A DNA stretch of 64,000 nucleotides from Fodinibius sediminis (GTDB lineage Bacteria > Bacteroidota > Rhodothermia > Balneolales > Balneolaceae). Below are positions 26,836-34,873 of this stretch, one piece after another. The stretch covers positions 124,001 to 188,000 of the forward strand of contig NZ_FXTH01000002.1 of assembly GCF_900182555.1 (NCBI RefSeq). Reading direction: 5' to 3'. The notes below the pieces were generated by a model. The model saw nothing but the letters and a program-made list of their open reading frames with translations. It was not told the origin of the DNA and searched no databases. Made by a program: the position numbers and the translations under genes. Within the stretch, counting starts at the first letter, position 1. Every line of letters begins with the position of its first letter.

Positions 26836-28764
26836 TTAACCAGCCAGCAGTGATCTGTCTGTCGTTGCTCTTACTGATCCATTGAACTTCTTCATTTCCT
26901 TATATGAATAGGTCGGGACCATTTCTTTCAGGTGCTCCCTTATAAAGGGTGTATTTCCATTCTCGAGGAGATGCAGCAAATCAGAAATTTTTTGTTCAAG
27001 CTCTTCAGTCGTTACTTTTCTGCTGCAAACCGCTTTAAAAATCTCCTTGTGCCGGGTTTCAGTAACCCCCTCCTCTGCATTTAACAGTTCTTCAAACAGT
27101 TTTTCGCCTGGCCGGAGCCCCGTAATTTGAATCTGGATATCTTTTCCCGGCTCCAGATTATGCAACCTGATAAGCTCCTTCGCCATATCCAGAATCTTCA
27201 CCGGTTCTCCCATATCAAGTACAAAGACCTCTCCCCCTTGTCCCATAGACCCGGCCTGCATCACCAGCAGGACAGCTTCTGGAATCGTCATGAAATAGCG
27301 TTTCATCCGGGGATCCGTGACCGTGACCGGCCCCCCGTTGTTGATCTGCTCAATAAACAGCGGCACCACAGATCCTCTTGATCCCAGTACATTACCAAAC
27401 CGGACAGAAATGAATTTCGTCAGGCAAGTGCCATTCTGTGCCATACAAACTTCTTCCGCGATACGCTTAGTTGCGCCCATCACGTTGGTGGGATTTACTG
27501 CCTTATCCGTCGACACCATCACAAACTTGTCGACCTCATGCTTGCAGGCAAGCGATGCAAGGGTATAGGTTCCGCCCACATTCACCTTGATCGCCTCCTC
27601 TGGAAAGCTTTCCATCATGGGTACGTGTTTATAGGCAGCAGCGTGAAAGATGACATCAGGCTCGATCTTTCCAAATATCTGGTCCATTTTAGATTCATCT
27701 GTGATGCTGCCCACATATGGAATGACCGTCGTGTCCCTGTCCTTGAATTCATTTTCAAGATAGAACAGTTCAGTCTCATCAATGTCCAGGGCAATTAATT
27801 TCTGTGGTCCCAGACTGGCGCATTGCCGAATCAGCTCACTCCCTATCGATCCGCCGGCACCAGTAACCAGTACGGTCTTTCCCTGTATGCTCGCTTTTAT
27901 TGAATCCATGTCGATTTCAACCGGCTCTCGTCCCAGAATATCTTCAATACTTACATCCCGAATATGCCGGACTCCAACCGGATCATCCGTCAGGGAATGA
28001 AAAGACGGGAGGACCTTGATGTCCATGTCTGGACGAATTTCCTTGACTTCATCCACCAGCTTTTTCAGATCCTTTTTGGGTATTTCCGGAAATGCGATAA
28101 TTAATAATTTTACAGGGTACTGCCGAATATGGTTAATCATTTCCTCCCTGCCCCCCAAATTGCGAACCCCGTGCAAAAGCAGGCCAGGCAGTGTCCGGTC
28201 GTCAAAAACTCCATATACCGACAAATCCCATTGATCATTCCGGAGAATATCGCGAAGTATTTGCTCTCCCATGCTCTCTCCGCCGTAAATAATCGTATGC
28301 TTTTTATTCTTCTTGGAGGGATTCACAAACTCACAGTACATTCTTTTACTAATTCTAAATCCGCCAATTCCCAATGTGGCACTGGTCAGGGTAAGAGTCG
28401 TAAATGCATATTCATAGTTTCCCGCATCCTGAAGAAACCGCATTATTACCAGTGAACTCATTCCACCGAAAATAACCGCCAGCACAATTCTGACCATCTC
28501 TCCCAAACTGGTATATCTCCAGGTTACCATATACATCTTGCATATTGTTAATCCTGCCAAGACCGAGCCTACGATGACCATGGTATGTTGAACGGGGAAT
28601 GCTTTCACATTGGCCACAAACGGGGACAAAATCATATAGGCAAATGATGCTGATAACAGCAGCAGTACAGCATCCCCTATCAAAAAGAAAAGCCCTCTCG
28701 TAAATTTATTCCGATACTTGTACTTATCTTTATAAGACTCTATTTCCTGATGGTTTCCACTCAT
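26836..28764 (-). CDS. PglF/WbpM-type UDP-N-acetylglucosamine 4,6-dehydratase (membrane)
   Basis: 642 residues. Four hydrophobic helices occupy the first 150 residues, then a CoA-binding-like Rossmann region, then the dehydratase domain. NAD loop: VTGAGGSIGSELIRQ. The catalytic region is VSTDKAVNPTNVMGATK, where the usual Tyr of SDR enzymes is Met, the hallmark of the WbpM/PglF/FlaA1 group. It would make the UDP-4-keto-6-deoxy sugar used by the PglE-like aminotransferase next door. It is read from a sigma-54-type promoter at 28906-28921 with a palindromic site at 29081-29101. The 490-base upstream gap holds only these sites. Confidence 0.88.
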   Translation of the reverse strand: MSGNHQEIESYKDKYKYRNKFTRGLFFLIGDAVLLLLSASFAYMILSPFVANVKAFPVQHTMVIVGSVLAGLTICKMYMVTWRYTSLGEMVRIVLAVIFGGMSSLVIMRFLQDAGNYEYAFTTLTLTSATLGIGGFRISKRMYCEFVNPSKKNKKHTIIYGGESMGEQILRDILRNDQWDLSVYGVFDDRTLPGLLLHGVRNLGGREEMINHIRQYPVKLLIIAFPEIPKKDLKKLVDEVKEIRPDMDIKVLPSFHSLTDDPVGVRHIRDVSIEDILGREPVEIDMDSIKASIQGKTVLVTGAGGSIGSELIRQCASLGPQKLIALDIDETELFYLENEFKDRDTTVIPYVGSITDESKMDQIFGKIEPDVIFHAAAYKHVPMMESFPEEAIKVNVGGTYTLASLACKHEVDKFVMVSTDKAVNPTNVMGATKRIAEEVCMAQNGTCLTKFISVRFGNVLGSRGSVVPLFIEQINNGGPVTVTDPRMKRYFMTIPEAVLLVMQAGSMGQGGEVFVLDMGEPVKILDMAKELIRLHNLEPGKDIQIQITGLRPGEKLFEELLNAEEGVTETRHKEIFKAVCSRKVTTEELEQKISDLLHLLENGNTPFIREHLKEMVPTYSYKEMKKFNGSVRATTDRSLLAG

Positions 28765-28905
28765 TTTCTCCCTTTTCCTACATTGAAATTGTTAATAAGA
28801 ACATGCGCCGCACCAAATTGAGCTTCTATTTACATTCAAATAATTCAAACCATTTCATACATCGTGCTTCCTAATTGAAAGAAGCGTATCGACTTATCTT
28901 AATAC

Positions 28906-28921
28906 TACAAGAGTTATGCCA
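28906..28921 (-). promoter_or_regulatory. Sigma-54-type -24/-12 promoter of the PglF-like gene
   Basis: Minus-strand reading is TGGCATAACTCTTGTA, with GG and GT at the correct 12-bp spacing. The identical 16 bases occur at 30576-30591, and one- or two-base variants at 37289-37304 and 49058-49073. It is 141 bases before the gene start. Confidence 0.8.
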
Positions 28922-29080
28922 ATTCAGACGGGGTATGTAATCAACCACTGATTGTACGGTTAAAAAGTCCTTAGGTACGCATGATCCCACTTTCCTGTAT
29001 GGGAACTGTTCTGCTACAAAAGCCCCTGATGATTTTCTACATCGCACTCCCCGGCAGTATGTGTTATATTTGTTCAGGTG

Positions 29081-29101
29081 ATCGAGTAAAAATTACTCGA
29101 T
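29081..29101. promoter_or_regulatory. Palindromic upstream activating site (PglF-like promoter)
   Basis: Perfect 9-bp inverted arms (ATCGAGTAA and TTACTCGAT) around AAA. Its centre is about 170 bases upstream of the -24 element, a usual distance for a sigma-54 enhancer-binding protein site. The surrounding GTGTTA-N2-TTTGTTCA is also shared with the site at 30746. Confidence 0.75.
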
Positions 29102-29253
29102 ACGACCCTTTTATATTTTCATGGAATAAAGACTGACTATACAGTGTTTTCCCCCGTACCATGCTGATTCTACTGACTTCTGTATCTTCTTCACCTCGTG
29201 CGCTTATCAGAAGAGCCTATACAAGCTGCAAGCATTAGAAAAGGAAGCATCTG

Positions 29254-30468
29254 TCAATCCAGGAGATCATGAATGACACTAACAATTCGCTGACGATCAG
29301 AACTTGAAAGGTTACTCCCTGAAGGCAAACAAAGACCACATTCAAAGAGCTTGTCCGAAATGCCATTACCGTAATAAGGGAAATCGCTATAGAGCGGCTG
29401 CATATGCATCGGTTTCCAAAGCGGACGACATTCAATATTTTCCTCTTCCAGGGCCTGTCGAATATCTTCTCTTGTGACCCCCCCGGTCTCCTGGGGGTTG
29501 ACAAGAACAGTAGTCAGCCATCGATTACTGAAATGCCCTTCCGGTTCTTTCAAGAAGTAAATTCCACTTGTCGCCATACGGGCTTTAAAACCAATACCCT
29601 GCCCCGTCTCTGCGCTATCTGAATCAAGCCAGTTCCCGTTCAGCTGCTCAAAATAATAATCATGATTCGATCGCCTGGCCGCTATATGTTCATCCAGAAC
29701 CTTTATCTGTCCCCTCCCTATGCCAGCCACTATATTACTCATCCGGTAATTGTAACCAAGTTCTGAGTGCTGGTAATGAGGTGCCTTGTCGCGCGCCTGT
29801 GTTGCAAGAAACCGGGCTTTTGATATCAGTTCCTTCTGGTCACCCAATAAAGCGCCTCCTCCAGAGGTGGTGATAATTTTATTTCCGTTAAAGGAGAGCA
29901 CTGACAATTCCCCAAAATTGCCACATCTCTTCCCCCCCGCAGATGATCCGAGTGCCTCTGCAGCATCTTCGATGACCGGGATATCGAATTTCCGGGCGAC
30001 CTTCAGAATATCATCAACCTTGGCCGGCATGCCGTACAAGTGTACAACGATAATTGCCTTCGGTTTTCCGGCTGTTTCTCCATTCTTCTCCATACGGTCC
30101 AGGATGGCATGCTCTAAAAGCTGTGGATCCATGTTCCAGGTCTCCGGTTCCGAATCAATGAAGATGGGGGTGGCTCCCTGGTACCTGATCGGATTGGCTG
30201 TAGCAGCAAACGTAAGCGACTGGCAAATCACTTCATCTCCTGCCTGCAATCCACACAAAATAAGTCCCAGGTGCATTGCTGCGGTACCGGAGGTCACGAC
30301 AGCGGCATGACTTCTGCCGGTGTAGTCCTGTAAATTCTTCTCGAACTGATCCACGTTTTCACCCAGAGGAGCAATCCAGTTTTTTTTGAATGCATCGTGA
30401 ATATAGTCGAGTTCCTTCCCTCCCATATGAGGAGAGGAGAGGTAAATGCGAGATGTAGAATCGTCCAT
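29254..30468 (-). CDS. PglE-like DegT/DnrJ/EryC1 aminotransferase
   Basis: PLP-dependent sugar aminotransferase, 404 residues. The family features are the cofactor-binding TSGTAAMHLGL, the EDAAEALGS block with the Asp that contacts the PLP ring, and the Schiff-base lysine in FNGNKIITTSGGG. In this locus it probably aminates the UDP-4-keto sugar made by the PglF-like dehydratase. I use the ATG at 30468; the frame extends two codons to a TTG. It is a single gene with its own sigma-54-type promoter at 30576-30591 and a strongly folded leader (30499-30560). Confidence 0.85.
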   Translation of the reverse strand: MDDSTSRIYLSSPHMGGKELDYIHDAFKKNWIAPLGENVDQFEKNLQDYTGRSHAAVVTSGTAAMHLGLILCGLQAGDEVICQSLTFAATANPIRYQGATPIFIDSEPETWNMDPQLLEHAILDRMEKNGETAGKPKAIIVVHLYGMPAKVDDILKVARKFDIPVIEDAAEALGSSAGGKRCGNFGELSVLSFNGNKIITTSGGGALLGDQKELISKARFLATQARDKAPHYQHSELGYNYRMSNIVAGIGRGQIKVLDEHIAARRSNHDYYFEQLNGNWLDSDSAETGQGIGFKARMATSGIYFLKEPEGHFSNRWLTTVLVNPQETGGVTREDIRQALEEENIECRPLWKPMHMQPLYSDFPYYGNGISDKLFECGLCLPSGSNLSSSDRQRIVSVIHDLLD

Positions 30469-30498
30469 AATCAATTGTATAACTGTATTTTCTGATGC

Positions 30499-30560
30499 AG
30501 ATGGTTTTCCAGCCGACTTTTGATAGGGGTATCCCTATTTAGCTCAACTGGAAAACATCT
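30499..30560 (-). other. Large stem-loop in the mRNA leader of the PglE-like gene
   Basis: AGATGGTTTTCCAG (30499-30512) pairs with CTGGAAAACATCT (30548-30560) with one bulged base. Inside it ATAGGG (30523-30528) pairs with CCCTAT (30533-30538). Given the -12 element at about 30578, the transcript would start near 30565, so this structure fills most of the 5-prime leader. Confidence 0.55.
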
Positions 30561-30575
30561 CCTCTCTTGTTGGAA

Positions 30576-30591
30576 TACAAGAGTTATGCCA
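30576..30591 (-). promoter_or_regulatory. Sigma-54-type -24/-12 promoter of the PglE-like gene
   Basis: Minus-strand TGGCATAACTCTTGTA, identical to the element before the PglF-like gene. It lies 108 bases before the chosen start codon. The shared flank TACAAGAGTTATGCCAA extends to 30592. Confidence 0.8.
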
Positions 30592-30745
30592 ACTCAATAC
30601 AGCTGGCTCATCTAGCCGGGCAAATAGCTGAATCAATAAGACTCCATCTCCTGTGAAGCGCTCACACACCCACTGGAAACCCAAAATTGTCAACCGAAAA
30701 CAGGAAAGGGATATCTGTAGACAGTGTTACTTTTGTTCATCCGCG

Positions 30746-30762
30746 TGAGTAAATTTTACTTG
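30746..30762. promoter_or_regulatory. Palindromic upstream activating site (PglE-like promoter)
   Basis: TGAGTAAATTTTACTTG matches CGAGTAA-N3-TTACTCG at 13 of 17 positions with the same spacing. The preceding GTGTTACTTTTGTTCA also resembles the flank of the 29081 site. Its centre is about 163 bases from the -24 element. The rest of the 667-base gap 30469-31135 has no gene I can support. Confidence 0.6.
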
Positions 30763-30960
30763 GCCTGCGTCTTCAGTTGTTTCGAATTTTTCCCCTGCAG
30801 CCCTACACCCGTGTTACGATCATTTACAACAGCAGCCTCCCAGCACGACCGATCAATGCCCCTATACCGCTGCAGTAGAACAGGTATAAGCCGGATGGGA
30901 TGGAACAAATTGCATGCGGCCGTGGAGATCCCGGGTATAAGGGGAAATGCCACACATTAA

Positions 30961-30998
30961 AATAGGTCCAACCATGCCATTTTGGACCTATTCTTGCA
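30961..30998 (+). promoter_or_regulatory. Inverted repeat overlapping a sigma-54-like site before the barrel gene
   Basis: AATAGGTCCAA (30961-30971) pairs perfectly with TTGGACCTATT (30982-30992). Overlapping it, TGGACCTATTCTTGCA (30983-30998) has the GG/GC spacing of a sigma-54 promoter, but two -24 bases differ from consensus. It could be a promoter for the plus-strand barrel gene or just a hairpin. Confidence 0.3.
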
Positions 30999-31135
30999 TG
31001 ATACAGTTACTGCAAGCCGAAGTAATTCAGAGCTTGGCCTATTGCATATGAGGCATAGCCAATTAGAATCCCCGTAGTCTGAGCCTTATATCGACGTGGG
31101 AAAATTTATGATAAATTATTAAACACGGAATTATA

Positions 31136-31864
31136 ATGAATGGCTTTCATTTACGATCACTTCCAGCAGGCCTCCTACTAATCGTCCTGTCGGGACTTAT
31201 TTATCCTGCAACTGCGCAATCAACAAATTTTGGAATAACTGGTGGCATGAATATCAGTTCTCACCTCAATGCATTCAGATATGTTAATGGGGATATCCGA
31301 TTAAATCTGGACCCCAAAATAACAACCGGCTATTATGGCGGAATGATACTCCGGCAAAATATCTCGAAAGCTTTTCGTTTGCAGATGGAACCCTCCCTTA
31401 CCCTTCTCGGAGCCAAATATGAAGAACCCTTCATGCTGCGCGGCTCGGAGCTACAAACCGACAGCAGAACAAAGCTGCTGTATATCCAGCTTCCGCTGGT
31501 ACTGCAACTTTCAACCGTGCCTCCACAGCGTGTCGTTTACGGTCGTGATACCCCTAAAACCACCTATCATCTTACCGGCGGAGTTTTTGCCGGCTACCTG
31601 TTGGATGCCCGGTTCAAGGGTCAAAATACCGGAGCTCCCATTGGCATCTCATTTGAAGGAGAATTCTCCAATGATATCACTTCCCAGTATGCCGAATACG
31701 ACGGAGGAGTCGTTTTCGGCATGGGAGTTGAACATGGCCTGAGAAGAAAAATTGGCCTTGAAGCACGTGCACAATATTCCGTTTGGGATTCCGGCAATGC
31801 AGAAGAACTGGCATTCTACCCGCACAACATGGCCGTAACCGTAGCTCTCTATTTTATTCTCTGA
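31136..31864 (+). CDS. Outer membrane beta-barrel protein (PorT-like)
   Basis: A signal peptide (about residues 1-27, ending YPATAQ) is followed by alternating strands typical of an eight-stranded barrel: NFGITGGMNISSHLN, TTGYYGGMILRQNIS, KAFRLQMEPSLTLLG, and a C-terminal strand ending in VTVALYFIL. It belongs to the broad PorT/OmpW-like outer membrane protein group common in Bacteroidota and relatives. Function unknown. It is the only large plus-strand gene inside the polysaccharide locus and is divergent from the PglE-like gene. A CTTTCAG/CTGAAAG hairpin (31877-31893) follows the stop but has no T-run. Confidence 0.7.
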   Translation: MNGFHLRSLPAGLLLIVLSGLIYPATAQSTNFGITGGMNISSHLNAFRYVNGDIRLNLDPKITTGYYGGMILRQNISKAFRLQMEPSLTLLGAKYEEPFMLRGSELQTDSRTKLLYIQLPLVLQLSTVPPQRVVYGRDTPKTTYHLTGGVFAGYLLDARFKGQNTGAPIGISFEGEFSNDITSQYAEYDGGVVFGMGVEHGLRRKIGLEARAQYSVWDSGNAEELAFYPHNMAVTVALYFIL

Positions 31865-32470
31865 AATAATGGACGACTTTCAGTTGCTGAAAGCCCATGG
31901 TATATTTGTGCCCATTAGAATTCTGCGGTATCAGTCGGTAGTTTAATTAGAACCAGTTCATTCCTGTTAGTCACGGTCTGTTATTTAGCACCAGTAACAT
32001 GGCGGTACCCTGCTTTTGAGATCTTTCCAAATCTAGGATCATCATTATCTGTCTAAAAGCCTGAAGTATAATTTAGGAAAGGAAGTTATTAGCTGGAAAT
32101 GTCGATCTGCATATTTTGAAATGGCGTTTTTGGAAACCCGCACGTACTGGCTGAGAGTCGAGGGCTATTTCTAGATGATCCGGGTGCCAAAAGCCCCACA
32201 TATACCGGAGGCGACCTTGACTTTCGATATAAAGGTAATAACCTATCCCCTTAATATTCTAGTTAACTGTAAGAGGTAACCAGATTCCATGTATTGTTCA
32301 TATTTCATCAACATTTACCAGATGCTCTTGGCCAGTTCTTTCATGCTACTGTTTCAGTTTTTTTTAAAAAATGAGCCACTGTATTTATTTATTCAGTAAA
32401 GTGTAATTCATTATAGGTGTATCTAATGCTGAAAACGGTTTTCACTAACTAAAATTAAAGGTAGAATGTT
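31865..32470. other. AT-rich gap with one short coding remnant
   Basis: About 600 bases with no complete gene. Apart from the short open stretch at 32120-32254, I see only AT-rich DNA. Its last part must contain the promoter of the small-peptide genes, which I cannot place with confidence. Confidence 0.4.
32120..32254 (+). pseudogene. Possible remnant of a decayed gene
   Basis: A 44-codon open stretch bounded by stops, without a start codon. It translates to protein-like sequence containing NPHVLAESRGLFLDDPGAK and YTGGDLDFRYKGNNLS. Codon composition looks coding, and no longer frame is open around it. I cannot name the family. Confidence 0.25.
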
Positions 32471-32656
32471 ATGAAAAATTTAACCGAAATGGATTTAATT
32501 GCATTGACTTATAATGAAACTATTCGTTTAGGAGGTGGGAGACTTGGCGCCCTCAGAAAGGGCTGGAAATATTTTAAGAAGTTTGCAGAATATACCGGTT
32601 TAGCTGACGCCACCGAGGATTTTGCTAATGGTTTTAGAGATGGTTGGAATGCATAA
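32471..32656 (+). CDS. Double-glycine leader peptide 1 (bacteriocin-like)
   Basis: A 61-residue peptide. Residues 12-23 (LTYNETIRLGGG) fit the double-glycine leader pattern: Leu at -12, Glu at -8, a hydrophobic residue at -4 and Gly-Gly at -2/-1. That predicts a 23-residue leader and a 38-residue core starting RLGALRKGWKYFKKF, which is basic and aromatic at its start and acidic later. Such leaders are normally cut by C39 peptidases of ABC exporters. AAAGG lies upstream as a ribosome binding site. The second peptide gene, with identical leader and core lengths, follows 23 bases downstream. Whether it is antimicrobial or a signal is unknown. Confidence 0.65.
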   Translation: MKNLTEMDLIALTYNETIRLGGGRLGALRKGWKYFKKFAEYTGLADATEDFANGFRDGWNA

Positions 32657-32679
32657 CTATTGTCAAAGACATATAAATT

Positions 32680-32865
32680 ATGAATACTCCAGAAGAAATA
32701 AACATTTTTGAATTAACCGAGAACGAATTAACATCAGTATACGGTGGCAGAAAGAGTTGGGCTTATAGGATAGGTTTTGCTACTGGGCGGCTTGCAAGAC
32801 AAATCTGGGAAGATATTAAAACCTCACATAGAGCACGAGCTGAGGGTCAAATACAATCATATTAA
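32680..32865 (+). CDS. Double-glycine leader peptide 2 (bacteriocin-like)
   Basis: Also 61 residues. Its leader LTENELTSVYGG (residues 12-23) is a near-perfect double-glycine leader: L-12, T-11, E-8, L-7, V-4, G-2, G-1. The predicted core is 38 residues, beginning RKSWAYRIGFATGRLARQIW, with no Cys. It matches peptide 1 in leader and core length but not in core sequence, a pattern seen in two-component peptide bacteriocins. A terminator follows at 32896-32922, so the two peptides form a closed transcription unit. No C39 exporter is present in the window. Confidence 0.68.
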   Translation: MNTPEEINIFELTENELTSVYGGRKSWAYRIGFATGRLARQIWEDIKTSHRARAEGQIQSY

Positions 32866-32895
32866 ATAACATCTTAAAGCGAGTTTCATCATCTC

Positions 32896-32922
32896 GTAAA
32901 GCATGACAAGCTTTACATTTTT
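32896..32922 (+). terminator. Intrinsic terminator of the two-peptide unit
   Basis: GTAAAGC (32896-32902) pairs perfectly with GCTTTAC (32910-32916) across seven bases and is followed by ATTTTT. It lies 31 bases after the second peptide gene. Confidence 0.75.
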
Positions 32923-33107
32923 ATAACATATTCTATGCAATGAATAAATGATATGATATGCGCCAGTAAATTTCTGATGTAAAATCATGAGATTTTATCC
33001 AATATTTTATTATAGATTTTACAGCTGGCCGCAACGTTAACTGAAGATGCTTTGTCATTAATCAGTCATTAACATCTAAAGCCATTTATATCATTACATA
33101 GCTAAGT

Positions 33108-33205
33108 GGTCCGCCTCCAGGCTCCCACGGTAGGGAGCTTAAAATAGATAAATCTAATCTGAGCAAATTTTAGATATGTGTAGTCGTGGGACTGAGAGGC
33201 CGACC
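33108..33205 (+). repeat. Imperfect inverted repeat with internal hairpins (structured RNA candidate)
   Basis: GGTCCGCCTCCAGG...CCACG (33108-33129) is the imperfect reverse complement of 33185-33205. Inside, GCTCCC (33121-33126) pairs with GGGAGC (33133-33138) and an ATCTAA/TTAGAT pair is also possible. The CCTCCA at 33114-33119 could pair instead with the TGGAGG ribosome binding site at 33235-33240. That suggests a leader that can hide or expose the site. It matches no riboswitch class I know. The rest of the gap 32923-33264 holds nothing I recognise. Confidence 0.4.
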
Positions 33206-33264
33206 ATTATATACCGGATCTTCAAAACATCAGGTGGAGGTCTTATGCAAAAAATTGTCCGCTA

Positions 33265-33615
33265 ATGCCTGAAACAAGTCTGCCGTATTTTACATGGGAA
33301 AAGTTGATTCGCAAATCATCAGTTCACAGATATGGTTTGCAGGGCTATAACGAACTTCTTGATGTGGACTATCATAAGCACATTGAGTTGAACATGATAA
33401 AAATAGATTCGTTAATTCATCGAGTCCTACAATCATCATTAAATCCTTTGGAAACTCTGCCAAGTGGCGAAGAACTCAATTCATTGGTATCCCAAGCACA
33501 TGTATTATTTCTTTTGATACACCGGATTTTCACTTTATTCACCGAAACAATAACTAATCCAACTATCTCAGTAAAGGCCCGCTCTAAGATATTTGTTACA
33601 TTATACCCATTTTAA
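33265..33615 (+). CDS. Hypothetical protein, 116 residues
   Basis: No family recognised. The protein is mostly helical in character with no signal peptide; a hydrophobic stretch near residues 70-92 (SQAHVLFLLIHRIFTLFTE) could be amphipathic or membrane-associated. Its ATG overlaps by one base (TAATG) the stop of a six-codon reading frame (33245-33265, peptide MQKIVR) that has the good GGAGGT ribosome binding site, so its translation may be coupled to that mini-frame. It sits between the GG peptides and the CPBP-like gene on the same strand and may belong with them. Confidence 0.5.
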   Translation: MPETSLPYFTWEKLIRKSSVHRYGLQGYNELLDVDYHKHIELNMIKIDSLIHRVLQSSLNPLETLPSGEELNSLVSQAHVLFLLIHRIFTLFTETITNPTISVKARSKIFVTLYPF

Positions 33616-33730
33616 TTAATTAAAAAGTCTACTTATATAATCCTAAAATGTTTTATCGGTTTTCTTCACTGATAGGCCATAACATACTTTTAAAAAAATT
33701 TACCAGCTCATATGTATGCATAAATAAGAA

Positions 33731-34285
33731 ATGAGAATATACCAACTAAGAGCTATGCATCGAATAGGAACAGATTTATATGCTGCAGGAATTCACTACT
33801 TACGTACGATAAAAAAATACAAGACAGTTAGATTCCTATTTGAACTAACTCTTCTATCTCTTGTAGCAAAATTATTGTTTGTCATGGTTATTGGGTGGGG
33901 CTATGAAACTTTCACTGATTCAAATTTTGCAGCACTTGAAACACCTATAGACAAAAGCAAAAAAACTTTTTCACTTTTTTTTCTTGCTTGTTTTTTTGCT
34001 CCTTTTGTGGAAACCTTTTTTTTTAATCTTATTCCAATTTATTTACTTCATAAGGTAATTGATAATAGTTGCCTACTTATTTTGGCAGCCTCTATTGTTT
34101 TTTCGATCATACACATCTCATATGATTATATTTATCCAATTATAATATTTCCTTTATCGATCATACTTTCATTTGGATTTGTCGTTAAAATGAGAGTTTC
34201 TTTTAGAAAAGCTTTTTGGGTAACCTTCTTAATACATGCCCTTCATAATTTTATTAGTATAGCTATTTTATTCTTAACTGAATAG
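33731..34285 (+). CDS. CPBP-family (CAAX protease-like/Abi) membrane protein, degenerate motif 1
   Basis: 184 residues with about five hydrophobic helices. Three CPBP motifs can be aligned. APFVETFFFN (from residue 90) stands where EExxxR is expected: Glu94 is kept, but the second Glu is Thr95 and the Arg is Asn99. FSIIH has His128, and the final HxxxN is His169 and Asn173. The loss of part of motif 1 suggests altered or lost peptidase activity. CPBP proteins often act in bacteriocin immunity or peptide processing, which fits the two GG-leader peptides 0.9 kb upstream. Confidence 0.65.
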   Translation: MRIYQLRAMHRIGTDLYAAGIHYLRTIKKYKTVRFLFELTLLSLVAKLLFVMVIGWGYETFTDSNFAALETPIDKSKKTFSLFFLACFFAPFVETFFFNLIPIYLLHKVIDNSCLLILAASIVFSIIHISYDYIYPIIIFPLSIILSFGFVVKMRVSFRKAFWVTFLIHALHNFISIAILFLTE

Positions 34286-34370
34286 TATCAGCATTAATGC
34301 TTTTCTGTTTTCCTCTCCATGCAAGCTATAGATCTCCAATAAAATTACAATTGCTATGATATGGCTTAAT

Positions 34371-34873
34371 ATATATCTAAAGACAGGGAAGCTGACCTGG
34401 CACCTCAATGCCTTGAGCAGGTTGTTCTTACTAGAGACGTTCGGGTACAAGAAAACCATCCTATTTACGGAGGGTCCTTTAAAACGCATTATGGAACTGA
34501 TCATCTAAACCTCAGCCAAATAAATAAAGATCCCCTTCCCCGGGTTGTTGTCTATGATATGACCAGCGAGCAGAAAAATATAAAAAGAATCAAAAAGAGG
34601 ATGCTTTCGACGGGCGTCATCAGCAAAGTTCATGACAAAATGAATCTGGAGCGCCTTGTATCCTTCACACATCAAACAGCGGAAAAGAATCTAGAGCTTA
34701 TCAGGCATCTGGGAATCCCCATGATGGAGGCCGACCTGTCAAATTCACTGGGTAATTCAGAAAGGGAAAGGCTGAGAGAATTTCTGTCTTTCTATTCCAA
34801 TAGATCTGATCGTTGTTGGCGTAAATGCAAGGTCCTGCAGCCTCGCTTTTCCATCCCCTGTCCCGTTAGATGA
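34371..34873 (+). pseudogene. Probable gene fragment (5-prime end missing)
   Basis: An open frame of about 167 codons from just after a stop to the stop at 34873. It reads like real protein throughout (for example GSFKTHYGTDHLNLSQ, DPLPRVVVYDMTSEQ, HLGIPMMEADLSNS). The only usable ATG is at 34559, well inside it, which would give a 104-residue product. The upstream part is uninterrupted but has no start, so this looks like a gene cut at its 5-prime end. Family not recognised. The flanks 34286-34370 and 34874-34988 hold nothing more I can support. Confidence 0.4.

Noticed and set aside
30724-30960. Open frame of 78 codons before the outer membrane barrel gene
   Set aside because: Protein composition is not convincing, no ribosome binding site, and it covers the enhancer palindrome region.
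33185-33205. ACTGAGAGG resembling the CUGAGA of a TPP riboswitch
   Set aside because: None of the other TPP riboswitch segments is present and no thiamine gene is near.
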